A DNA stretch of 5,313 nucleotides from an uncultured Collinsella sp. (GTDB lineage Bacteria > Actinomycetota > Coriobacteriia > Coriobacteriales > Coriobacteriaceae). The translations under genes and the position numbers were made by a program. Position 1 is the first letter of the stretch, and the number at the start of each line of letters is the position of its first letter. The stretch covers positions 1-5,313 of the forward strand of contig CABUVH010000128.1 in assembly GCA_902494935.1 (NCBI GenBank), written 5' to 3'. The notes under the pieces are model-generated. The model was given only the letters and a program-made list of their open reading frames with translations. It was not told the DNA's origin and did not search any database. Positions 1 through 5,241 of the stretch are shown piece by piece.

Positions 1-185
1 AGTGCGGCCATGACCTGCACGAGACGCATGCGCACCTCGTCTGCCGTGATGCTCGACGGCGTGGTGATCTCGCACGTCGCAAGCGGACATTCCTGCGCCG
101 CGGCCGAATCCTCTGCAAACAGGCCAAAGCGAATGAACGTGTTGCCCACATCGACCGTCAAAATATATGCGCACCCATTAAGCAT
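1..185 (-). CDS. coaX: type III pantothenate kinase, N-terminal part (runs off the left edge)
   Basis: The product would phosphorylate pantothenate with ATP, the first step of coenzyme A synthesis, in the cytoplasm. Only the first 61 codons are present. Residues 9-23 read LTVDVGNTFIRFGLF. The DxGNT motif (Asp12 to Thr16) is the phosphate-binding loop of the ASKHA-fold type III (CoaX) kinases, and the hydrophobic strand before it and the FGLF strand after it match that family's N terminus. The ATG at 185 is chosen because GAAAGGAG (201-194) lies 8 bases upstream; it leaves about six residues more than many CoaX proteins have before the first strand. The residue after GNT is Phe, where Asn or His is common. 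The gene is divergent from the OPT transporter. Another ASKHA kinase is possible, since the catalytic Asp and C-terminal motifs are outside the window, but CoaX fits best. Confidence 0.8.
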   Translation of the reverse strand, partial: MLNGCAYILTVDVGNTFIRFGLFAEDSAAAQECPLATCEITTPSSITADEVRMRLVQVMAA

Positions 186-212
186 CGTCGGCGCTCCTTT
201 CGTCTGCCCAGC

Positions 213-267
213 AGTATATCGCCTACCTAAACCAGTCATCCCAAAATGACTAGCTTGCGGCTATACT
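213..267. promoter_or_regulatory. divergent promoter region for coaX and the OPT transporter
   Basis: Two TATACT boxes (5 of 6 to the -10 consensus) face away from each other. One is on the minus strand at 218-213 and would start coaX transcription with a leader of about 20 bases. The other is on the plus strand at 262-267 and would start the transporter transcript with a leader of about 100 bases. Neither has a good TTGACA at 16-18 bases; the expected -35 positions of both fall on or beside the inverted repeat at 234-251. This suggests activator-dependent or otherwise regulated promoters. The boxes are seen in the sequence; their use as promoters is inferred. Confidence 0.45.
234..251. promoter_or_regulatory. 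inverted repeat between divergent -10 boxes, candidate operator
   Basis: AGTCAT (234-239) and ATGACT (246-251) are perfect 6-base inverted arms around a 6-base spacer. The site sits where the -35 elements of both divergent promoters should be, so a dimeric regulator bound here could affect coaX and the transporter together. No regulator gene is visible in the window, and the arms are short enough to occur by chance. Confidence 0.3.
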
Positions 268-310
268 GGTGCGCGGTCGTTTGCGAGCTCACGCGGCGGC
301 CCTTGGTAAC

Positions 311-356
311 CCGACTTCCCGCGCCGTATCCGTAACGGCGCTCCCGGGGGAAGCGG
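311..356 (+). promoter_or_regulatory. structured 5' leader of the OPT transporter mRNA
   Basis: A long composite hairpin lies just before the ribosome binding site. The inner stem is GCGCCGT (321-327) with ACGGCGC (335-341) around a 7-base loop. The outer stem is CTTCCC (315-320) with GGGAAG (348-353), and a further CCG (311-313) pairs with CGG (354-356). The unpaired parts are A314 and the 6-base bulge 342-347. That gives 16 base pairs, ending 8 bases before AAAGGAG (365-371). There is no T run after it, so it is not an intrinsic terminator. CTCC at 341-344, mostly in the bulge, is complementary to GGAG of the SD, so an alternative pairing is possible. I do not recognise a known riboswitch class. 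Confidence 0.5.
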
Positions 357-377
357 ATATACGCAAAGGAGTTTTAT

Positions 378-2081
378 ATGAGCAATCCCTCGAACCGCGC
401 TTCGATGCGCGGGCAACTCACGCTGCGCGGCGTCGTCATCGGCGTCCTTGGCTGCGTGATCATCACGGCAAGCTCGGCCTATACCGCCCTCAAGATGGGT
501 GCGCTCCCCTGGCCGATCATTTTCGCTGCCGTCATTTCGCTGTTCTTCCTTAAGCTCATGGGCAACGCCAGCCTCAACGAGGCAAACGTCACCCACACCA
601 TCATGTCCGCAGGCGCCATGGTCGCCGGCGGTCTGGCGTTTACCATCCCGGGCGCCTGGATGCTGGGCTATGCCGACCAGATCAGCTGGCTCGACATGTT
701 TATCGTGGCACTCGCCGGCACCATCTTGGGCCTTCTGGCGACAGCACTCATCCACCGTCACTTTATCGTGGACGCCGCGCTTGAGTTCCCCACCGGCAAC
801 GCCGCAGCTCAAACCCTGCGTGCTACCGAGGCCGGCGGCAAGACCGGCAAGCAGCTCTTTGGCTCCATGGCCATCGCCGGCATCTACAGCGTGCTGCGCG
901 ACGCTCTGGGCATTGTGCCCAGCATGCTGTGTACGCTCAATATCCCCGGCGTGACCTTTGCCATCTACAACTCGCCCATGTTGCTGTCCATCGGCTTTTT
1001 GGTGGGCTTCGCCCCCGTCGCGTTCTGGTTTGCCGGCGCGCTGCTGGGCAACTTTGGCATCATTGTCGGCGGCACCGCTGCCGGTCTGTTTGACGTTATG
1101 ACCGCACAGGGCATTGTTAAGTCCCTGGGTATGGGCCTCATGATGGGCTTTGGCGTCGCCGTCGTCCTCAAGGACATCCTGCCGCAGGTCGCCGGTATCG
1201 TCCGCGGCCTCGCCGCCGACAGCTCCACCGACACCGACGAGCAGTCGCTCATCTCGGGCTCCCTTAAGCTCGACGCCGGTATCATCGGCCTGGGCGCTGC
1301 CGCCATCGCCGTGATCGTTGCCATCGTACTCGATCTTGGCCCCGTTCCAGCCGTCATCGTCACGCTGTTCACCTTTGTCACCACCATCATGAGCGCGCAG
1401 AGCTGCGGCCAGACGGGTATCGACCCCATGGAGATCTTTGGCCTCATCGTCATGCTCATCGTGGCTGCCTTCGCGCAGCTCGCGCAGGTCAAGCTGTTCT
1501 TCATCGCCGGCATCGTGGCCGTGGCGTGCGGCCTTGCGGGCGACGTCATGAACGACTTTAAGGCCGGCGCCGTGCTGGGCACCAACCCACGTGCGCAGTG
1601 GATCGGCCAGGCCATCGGCGGCATCGTGGGCGCCCTGGTCGCTGCCGCCGTCATGGTCGCGCTCGTCACTGCCTATGGTCCGGACGCCTTTGGCCCCGAC
1701 AAGAGCTTCGTTGCCGCGCAGGCAAGCGTGGTCGCCACTATGGTCTCGGGCATCCCGAGCGTGCCGTGGTTCGCAGGCGGCTTTATCGCCGGCATCGTCA
1801 TGTACTGGCTCGGCATTCCGGCCATGATGATCGGCCTGGGCGTGTACCTGCCGTTCTATATGTCGCTCACGGCTTTCCTGGGCTCCTGCGTTAAGCTCGC
1901 CTACGACAAGTGGGCCGCTCACCGCGACGCCGAGGCCGGTCTTTCGGACGAGGAGAAGGCCGCCAAGGATGCCGCCTTCCAGGAGCAGGGCCTGGTCGTT
2001 GCCAGCGGCCTGCTGGGCGGCGAGTCCATCGTCGGCGTTATCCTGGCGTTTGTCTCCGTGGGCTTGAGCCTGCTGGGATAA
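378..2081 (+). CDS. OPT-family oligopeptide transporter (PF03169-type membrane protein)
   Basis: This is a polytopic inner-membrane transporter of 567 residues with well over ten hydrophobic segments. The OPT family moves oligopeptides or metal-chelate conjugates, usually with protons; the substrate here cannot be read from the sequence. Family landmarks in order: an N-terminal segment starting QLTLRGVVIG (13-22); NASLNEANVTHTIMSAGAM (63-81); LEFPTGNAAAQTLRATE (135-151), the family's FPxGxAxAxxL region; GDVMNDFKAGAVLGTNPRAQ (388-407), matching the bacterial OPT D-K-x-G-x-x-x-G-x-x-P-x-x-Q motif; and GLGVYLPFYM (486-495). A hydrophilic loop lies at about 280-298. A charged segment at 508-537 is followed by a last helix with ASGLLGGESIVGV. 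The start has AAAGGAG six bases upstream. The length is slightly short for bacterial members but the protein looks complete. It is a single-gene unit with a strong terminator behind it. Confidence 0.92.
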   Translation: MSNPSNRASMRGQLTLRGVVIGVLGCVIITASSAYTALKMGALPWPIIFAAVISLFFLKLMGNASLNEANVTHTIMSAGAMVAGGLAFTIPGAWMLGYADQISWLDMFIVALAGTILGLLATALIHRHFIVDAALEFPTGNAAAQTLRATEAGGKTGKQLFGSMAIAGIYSVLRDALGIVPSMLCTLNIPGVTFAIYNSPMLLSIGFLVGFAPVAFWFAGALLGNFGIIVGGTAAGLFDVMTAQGIVKSLGMGLMMGFGVAVVLKDILPQVAGIVRGLAADSSTDTDEQSLISGSLKLDAGIIGLGAAAIAVIVAIVLDLGPVPAVIVTLFTFVTTIMSAQSCGQTGIDPMEIFGLIVMLIVAAFAQLAQVKLFFIAGIVAVACGLAGDVMNDFKAGAVLGTNPRAQWIGQAIGGIVGALVAAAVMVALVTAYGPDAFGPDKSFVAAQASVVATMVSGIPSVPWFAGGFIAGIVMYWLGIPAMMIGLGVYLPFYMSLTAFLGSCVKLAYDKWAAHRDAEAGLSDEEKAAKDAAFQEQGLVVASGLLGGESIVGVILAFVSVGLSLLG

Positions 2082-2106
2082 ACCCAACAACAACGTAACC
2101 GCACAG

Positions 2107-2144
2107 AGCGCGGGGTCGGTGACTATCCGGCCCCGCGCTTTTTT
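2107..2144 (+). terminator. rho-independent terminator of the OPT transporter gene
   Basis: AGCGCGGGGTCGG (2107-2119) pairs with CCGGCCCCGCGCT (2127-2139), giving 13 pairs including one G-U, with a 7-base loop and six T (2139-2144). It starts 26 bases after the transporter stop codon and separates it transcriptionally from the DUF389 gene. Confidence 0.92.
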
Positions 2145-2220
2145 GTATCTGCCGAAACCCTCAGCAGCACTCGCATGTGGCCTGTCTTCCTTTGCCTGCT
2201 GGCCTAAGTTCCATGTCAAG

Positions 2221-2250
2221 ATGACCGCCCCGCCCGTCACGGTGTAGAGT
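2221..2250 (+). promoter_or_regulatory. candidate promoter of the DUF389 gene
   Basis: ATGACC (2221-2226, 4 of 6 to TTGACA) and TAGAGT (2245-2250, 4 of 6 to TATAAT) are 18 bases apart, about 45 bases before the gene start. A promoter is needed here because the terminator at 2107-2144 closes the upstream unit. The match is weak and other placements in 2145-2290 are possible. Confidence 0.35.
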
Positions 2251-2259
2251 ACATGCTGC

Positions 2260-2275
2260 GAACGCACCCGCGTTC
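2260..2275 (+). promoter_or_regulatory. small hairpin in the DUF389 leader
   Basis: GAACGC (2260-2265) and GCGTTC (2270-2275) form a perfect 6-base-pair stem around the loop ACCC. It lies right after the predicted transcription start and 12 bases before GAGG of the ribosome binding site. It could stabilise the mRNA 5' end or be an operator half-site pair. There is no T run, so it is not a terminator. Confidence 0.35.
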
Positions 2276-2296
2276 CTGCGGCAATACGAGGTGGAC

Positions 2297-3436
2297 ATGG
2301 AACTCGATAAACAACAGCTCAAGCGACTGCGCGAGCGCCATCATCGGCGCCATGGCATCCGCCCCGCCCACAGCGAGGCCATGAAGAACGCAAGCCGCTT
2401 TCTAAAGCAGGCATTCAACATTCGCGAGGGACGCGCGCCCTATCACGTGATTCGCAAGCGCTTTGTAAACGGGGCGCGGCTGACCGGCTCTCACCTGTGC
2501 ATTCTCATCATCGCCATGCTCATCGCGAGCATCGGACTCGATATCGATTCGGACATCGCCATTGTGGGCGCCATGCTCATCTGTCCGCTCATGGGCTCGG
2601 TTCTTGCCATGGCATACGGCGTTGCCACGCTCGACCGCGAGATTACCGTCGAGGCCGTCGCCGGCCTCGCGCTGCAGATGGCCTTTTGCCTGGTCACGTC
2701 CACGTTGTACTTTAAGCTCTCGCCCCTTGGCACCACCACGGCCGCCATCATCGACAATTCGACACCGACTGTGTGGGACCTTGCCGTCGCGCTCGCGGGC
2801 GGCTTTGCGGGTGGCCTGGGCAACTCGCGCGACCAGGAACCCGCCACGCTCATCGCCGGGGTGGCTGTGGCGACCGCACTCATGCCGCCCCTGTGCGCGG
2901 CGGGCTATGGCATCGCCATCGCAAGCGGGTCGCTGTTTCTCTCGGCGCTTTACGAGTTTGGCATCAACGTGGTCTTTATCGCGCTGGCTGCCGAAGCCGT
3001 GCTGCTTCTATTGCGCGTGCCGCTCAAGCGCGACCTCAACGGCGACGGTATTGTGACTGCCGAGGAAAATGCCGAGGTCGACGAGCTATCGCGCAAGGTG
3101 CGCCGCCGCATCATCGTGGGCACGGTGATCTTTGCCATCCCCTGCATCGTTATGACGGCGGGTTCCATTGGCTCGGCGCAGGCCGGCGTGCAGGACGGCT
3201 ACGGCGTCACCGAAACCACGCGCGAGCTTGCGGCGGTGCTGCCAGGCTTTAAGGACTACACCGTCGCCGTCGAGACCTCGTCTACCGAAGGCGAGGAGGA
3301 GGGCATCGTCGAGCGCGAGATTGTCGCCCATGTGACGACAAGCGAGGCGCTCGGGGCACGCGACCGCCACGTCGCCCGCAAGCTCATCGACCTCAATGTG
3401 CCCGAGCTCGATCGCGTGGAATTTGACGTGAAGTGA
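2297..3436 (+). CDS. DUF389 family (PF04087) multipass membrane protein with an EF-hand-like loop
   Basis: Function is unknown, as for the family as a whole. The 379-residue protein has a basic cytoplasmic N terminus (1-65) and about seven membrane helices (roughly 66-82, 86-109, 117-138, 160-175, 187-209, 212-239, 271-292). An 85-residue C-terminal domain should lie outside by the positive-inside rule. DUF389 landmarks are IAIVGAMLICPLMGSVLAM (87-105), TPTVWDLAVALAGGFAGGL (156-174) and VAVATALMPPLCAAGYG (189-205). Residues 246-257 (DLNGDGIVTAEE) form a canonical EF-hand loop between helices 6 and 7. The ATG at 2297 is preferred because GAGG (2288-2291) lies five bases upstream. A GTG at 2291 in the same frame would add two residues but has no SD. 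The gene stands alone and converges with the sulfotransferase remnant 14 bases downstream, with no terminator between them. Confidence 0.88.
   Translation: MELDKQQLKRLRERHHRRHGIRPAHSEAMKNASRFLKQAFNIREGRAPYHVIRKRFVNGARLTGSHLCILIIAMLIASIGLDIDSDIAIVGAMLICPLMGSVLAMAYGVATLDREITVEAVAGLALQMAFCLVTSTLYFKLSPLGTTTAAIIDNSTPTVWDLAVALAGGFAGGLGNSRDQEPATLIAGVAVATALMPPLCAAGYGIAIASGSLFLSALYEFGINVVFIALAAEAVLLLLRVPLKRDLNGDGIVTAEENAEVDELSRKVRRRIIVGTVIFAIPCIVMTAGSIGSAQAGVQDGYGVTETTRELAAVLPGFKDYTVAVETSSTEGEEEGIVEREIVAHVTTSEALGARDRHVARKLIDLNVPELDRVEFDVK
3032..3067 (+). other. EF-hand-type calcium-binding loop within the DUF389 protein
   Basis: The 12 residues D-L-N-G-D-G-I-V-T-A-E-E fit the EF-hand loop exactly: Asp1, Asn3, Asp5, Gly6, hydrophobic Val8 and Glu12. 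Before it is a helix end with LLLLRVPLKR and after it a charged helix NAEVDELSRKVRRR, giving a helix-loop-helix setting. By the positive-inside rule the loop is cytoplasmic. Calcium binding is inferred from the motif only. A single unpaired EF loop may bind weakly or only on dimerisation. Confidence 0.6.
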
Positions 3437-3450
3437 TGCAGAGCGCGGCC

Positions 3451-3954
3451 CTACAGGTCGTACTTGTACACGCGATAGATGTACTTTTCGGCTTCCATCT
3501 CAAAGGTAGCGATGGGTAGACCATACCGATCGTACTCGGTAAAGGTCTTGGCCTGGCCCGATGCCACGAGCATGCTATTTGAATCGCCAACGCGCTGCGC
3601 ACTGCTCACATAGCCCGAAAACGGCACGGCGATCTGGTCCTCAAGTTCGTAGGTGCGCGCCGTCTCGTCCACTGTAAAGATGCGCCCAAACGAATGCGTG
3701 CCCTTGTTGTAGTCGGTCACCACCGCGGAGCCCAGCTGGCCCCAGTCGAACTTGGGATAGCTTTCGGCCGCACCAAAGTTGTTGTCGTATAGCAGCACCT
3801 GATAGCGACCGGTCGTTGCCGTGTCAGAACTCGGCAGATACGTCACGCTGTGCTGGCCCGCGTTGAGCGAAAAATCGCCCTGGGCCTGCAGCAACTTGTC
3901 CTCAAAGCCCGAGCCGGCCCATTGCCACTCCTTTCTATTTCTGGATCCATCTTC
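3451..3954 (-). pseudogene. aryl-sulfate sulfotransferase (ASST), C-terminal remnant
   Basis: Intact members of this family (PF05935) are beta-propeller enzymes of roughly 500-600 residues that move sulfate from one phenolic ester to another phenol. Here only about 167 codons are open, from a TGA at 3955-3957 to the TAG at 3451-3453. Recognisable pieces are AGQHSVTYLP followed by VLLYDNNFG (the QH..xLPxG..LLxDN propeller repeat), then YVSSAQR, and a last strand IYRVYKY, the usual end of these proteins. The family-like reading continues upstream of the only usable start (TTG at 3894, with GAGG five bases before it) through WQWAGSGFEDK, so the gene has lost its 5' two thirds rather than being naturally short. 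No signal peptide is present. The lost part ends near a hairpin (3971-4011). A short expressed protein from TTG 3894 (147 residues) cannot be excluded but would lack most propeller blades. Confidence 0.7.
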
Positions 3955-3970
3955 TCACTGTTGGCGGACG

Positions 3971-4011
3971 AAAATGATCCGTTTTCCTCCGTCCCCGAGA
4001 GGTCATTTTTT
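3971..4011. terminator. hairpin with T run between the ASST remnant and the dehydrogenase gene
   Basis: AAAATGATCC (3971-3980) pairs with GGTCATTTT (4001-4009) with one bulged T, enclosing a 20-base loop. An alternative nested form pairs CCTC (3986-3989) with GAGG (3999-4002). On the plus strand it runs into six T (4006-4011), so it could stop readthrough from the DUF389 gene. On the minus strand it begins at the dehydrogenase stop codon and has only four T, within the stem, so termination there would be weaker. It may also be a copy of a dispersed intergenic repeat. Confidence 0.45.
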
Positions 4012-4969
4012 AGTACTTGAAGAAGCCCTCGCCCGAGCTTTCGCCCAGCTTGCCTTCGTCGAGCATCTTCTTGAGGACGGACGCCATAGCCTTAAAGTTG
4101 TAGGGCATCATCATCTTTTTGAGCAACGGGCTCACCAGGCCCGGGACCTTCTGATACTGCATAACGATGTTGTAGGCCGTCTGGATACCCACGGTGTCGA
4201 ATACGCGGAATGGGCCCTTGGGAGCGCCAGTGCCGCGCGTCCATGCGAGGTCGATACTCTTGGGGTCGCTGACGCCCGAGACATACAGGTCAAGGCCCGA
4301 GAGCAGCCACGGCACCAGCATAGAGTTGAGCAGGTAACCGTTCTTTTCCTTGTTGACGGGAAGTGCCAGCATGCGAATGTCGTTGGCGAAGTCGACGAGC
4401 TCGTCGAAATAGCGCTTGTCGGTTTGGTCCTGGGCCATGACCTCGGTCATGTTGTTCTTCCAGATGGAGTTGGCAAAGTGCAGCGACAGGTACTTCTCGG
4501 GGCGACCAGTGTACTTGGCAAAGGTGCTCGGCAGCAGCGTAGAGGAGTTCGTCACGACAACGGTCTTTTGCGGGAGGACCGGGGCGAGCTTCTTGTAGAA
4601 GTCGATCTTTGCCTGGGCGTCCTCGGCCATGGACTCGATAACCAAGTCGGCGTCGGCCACGGCTTTGGCGAGGTCGAGCTCCAGCTTGAGTGTGGAGTAG
4701 GCACGCTCGACGGCGGCGAGCGCCGTCTCCTTGTCGAAAGGCTGGTCGCTATCGGCGATACCGGCGCACCACTCGCCCGTGCCGTCCGCCATGCCCTCGA
4801 TAGCAGCGATGTACTCCTCGCGCACATGATCGATCTTGGGCTGGGTACGGCCGATGCTGCCCTCGCTGCGCAGCCAAATCGTTACATCAAAGCCGCAGTA
4901 GGCTGCCTGAAAGGCAATCTGGCTTCCCAGCACGCCGCCGCCGGCAACGCAAACGGTCTTGTAGCTCAT
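4010..4969 (-). CDS. 3-hydroxyacyl-CoA dehydrogenase family protein
   Basis: This family oxidises 3-hydroxyacyl-CoA to 3-ketoacyl-CoA with NAD, or runs the reverse in butyrate-type pathways, in the cytoplasm. The 319-residue protein is about full length for the stand-alone enzymes. It has a Rossmann domain with G10-x-G12-x-x-G15 (VAGGGVLGSQIAF), DLVIES (108-113) and VTNSSTLLPS (139-148). The catalytic-type residues are Ser142 or Ser143, His164 and Glu176 in HFANSIWKNNMTEVM (164-178), and Asn215 in NGYLLNSML. The His-to-Glu spacing of 12 matches classical enzymes, but the usual HFFNP is HFANS here, so substrate specificity may differ. The C-terminal domain has GPFRVFDTVG (252-261) and ends GEGFFKY, like the family's GKGFYxY. 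AGAGGA (4983-4978) lies eight bases before the ATG. No thiolase, crotonase or acyl-CoA dehydrogenase gene is adjacent, so the pathway is unknown. Confidence 0.87.
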   Translation of the reverse strand: MSYKTVCVAGGGVLGSQIAFQAAYCGFDVTIWLRSEGSIGRTQPKIDHVREEYIAAIEGMADGTGEWCAGIADSDQPFDKETALAAVERAYSTLKLELDLAKAVADADLVIESMAEDAQAKIDFYKKLAPVLPQKTVVVTNSSTLLPSTFAKYTGRPEKYLSLHFANSIWKNNMTEVMAQDQTDKRYFDELVDFANDIRMLALPVNKEKNGYLLNSMLVPWLLSGLDLYVSGVSDPKSIDLAWTRGTGAPKGPFRVFDTVGIQTAYNIVMQYQKVPGLVSPLLKKMMMPYNFKAMASVLKKMLDEGKLGESSGEGFFKY

Positions 4970-4978
4970 AAGAACAGT

Positions 4979-5027
4979 CCTCTCTTACGTAATTCCATAG
5001 ATGTGTATTTATTCAACCGTAAGGAGG
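4979..5027 (-). promoter_or_regulatory. SD-sequestering hairpin in the dehydrogenase leader
   Basis: Read on the minus strand, CCTCCTTACG (5027-5018) is complementary to CGTAAG-A-GAGG (4989-4979): ten base pairs with one bulged A, around a 28-base A/T-rich loop. The 3' arm contains GAGG, the core of the dehydrogenase Shine-Dalgarno sequence, so the folded form would block ribosome binding. An 8-base palindrome TTACGTAA (4985-4992) overlaps the 3' arm. The pairing is seen directly; translational control is inferred. Confidence 0.5.
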
Positions 5028-5046
5028 ATGCGCGCTGGGGGTGGGT

Positions 5047-5075
5047 TCTATAAACGGACGGTAATTTGCGGCGAA
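5047..5075 (-). promoter_or_regulatory. candidate promoter of the dehydrogenase gene
   Basis: On the minus strand TTCGCC (5075-5070, 3 of 6 to TTGACA) and TATAGA (5052-5047, 4 of 6 to TATAAT) are 17 bases apart. A start near 5040 would give a leader of about 70 bases containing the whole SD-sequestering hairpin. The -35 match is weak. Confidence 0.35.
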
Positions 5076-5108
5076 CGGCTACACCTGTTCATTAACTCTC
5101 GTTTTGAG

Positions 5109-5189
5109 GGCTTTTTTTGGCGCTGCTGAACCGCTGTTTTCGGAAGTGCGGGGAAAAATCGGGTTTCGCCGACCAGACCGGCTTTTTTT
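5109..5189 (+). repeat. two copies of GGCTTTTTTT
   Basis: The 10-base sequence GGCTTTTTTT occurs at 5109-5118 and again at 5180-5189, 71 bases apart, in a stretch that is less GC-rich than the coding regions. Both copies follow short stems, so they may be plus-strand terminator tails, or A-tracts (UP-element-like) for minus-strand transcription. Between them I see CCGC (5131-5134) and GCGG (5148-5151) as a weak stem, and no convincing gene. Confidence 0.4.
5154..5189. terminator. overlapping weak terminator-like hairpins, one per strand
   Basis: On the minus strand TCGG (5172-5169) pairs with CCGA (5162-5159) around six bases and is followed by TTTTT (5158-5154). On the plus strand GCCG (5168-5171) pairs with CGGC (5179-5182) and is followed by seven T (5183-5189). 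Both stems are only four pairs long, so strength is doubtful. The minus-strand form could end the partial gene at the right edge. Confidence 0.25.
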
Positions 5190-5201
5190 ACAACAAAACC
5201 G

Positions 5202-5241
5202 ACGCTCCTATAAGTTGTCAAGAGGCAGTTTGCGGGAGCGT
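5202..5241. repeat. 7-base inverted repeat with a 26-base spacer
   Basis: ACGCTCC (5202-5208) and GGAGCGT (5235-5241) are perfect inverted arms. A second pair, ACAAC (5190-5194) and GTTGT (5214-5218), interlocks with the first. The repeat overlaps the stop codon of the possible partial gene at the right edge. Its role is unknown. Confidence 0.35.

Noticed and set aside
10..249. 79-codon plus-strand open frame at the left edge
   Set aside because: It overlaps the CoaX start and its SD on the minus strand; the DxGNT motif there decides for the minus frame.
261..2267. 668-codon open frame on the minus strand opposite the OPT transporter gene
   Set aside because: It mirrors the transporter gene exactly, reads as a low-complexity string rich in His, Asp, Gly and Ala, has no family motif, and is explained by GC-biased third positions of the plus-strand gene.
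3821..5053. 410-codon open frame on the plus strand opposite the dehydrogenase
   Set aside because: It is an antisense shadow: the minus strand has clear Rossmann and active-site motifs, while this frame has none and crosses the dehydrogenase leader.
5029..5130. Small plus-strand frame after AAGGAGG at 5021-5027 (ATG at 5028)
   Set aside because: The SD would directly abut the ATG with no spacer, and the AAGGAGG is better explained as the complement of the dehydrogenase SD-sequestering arm.
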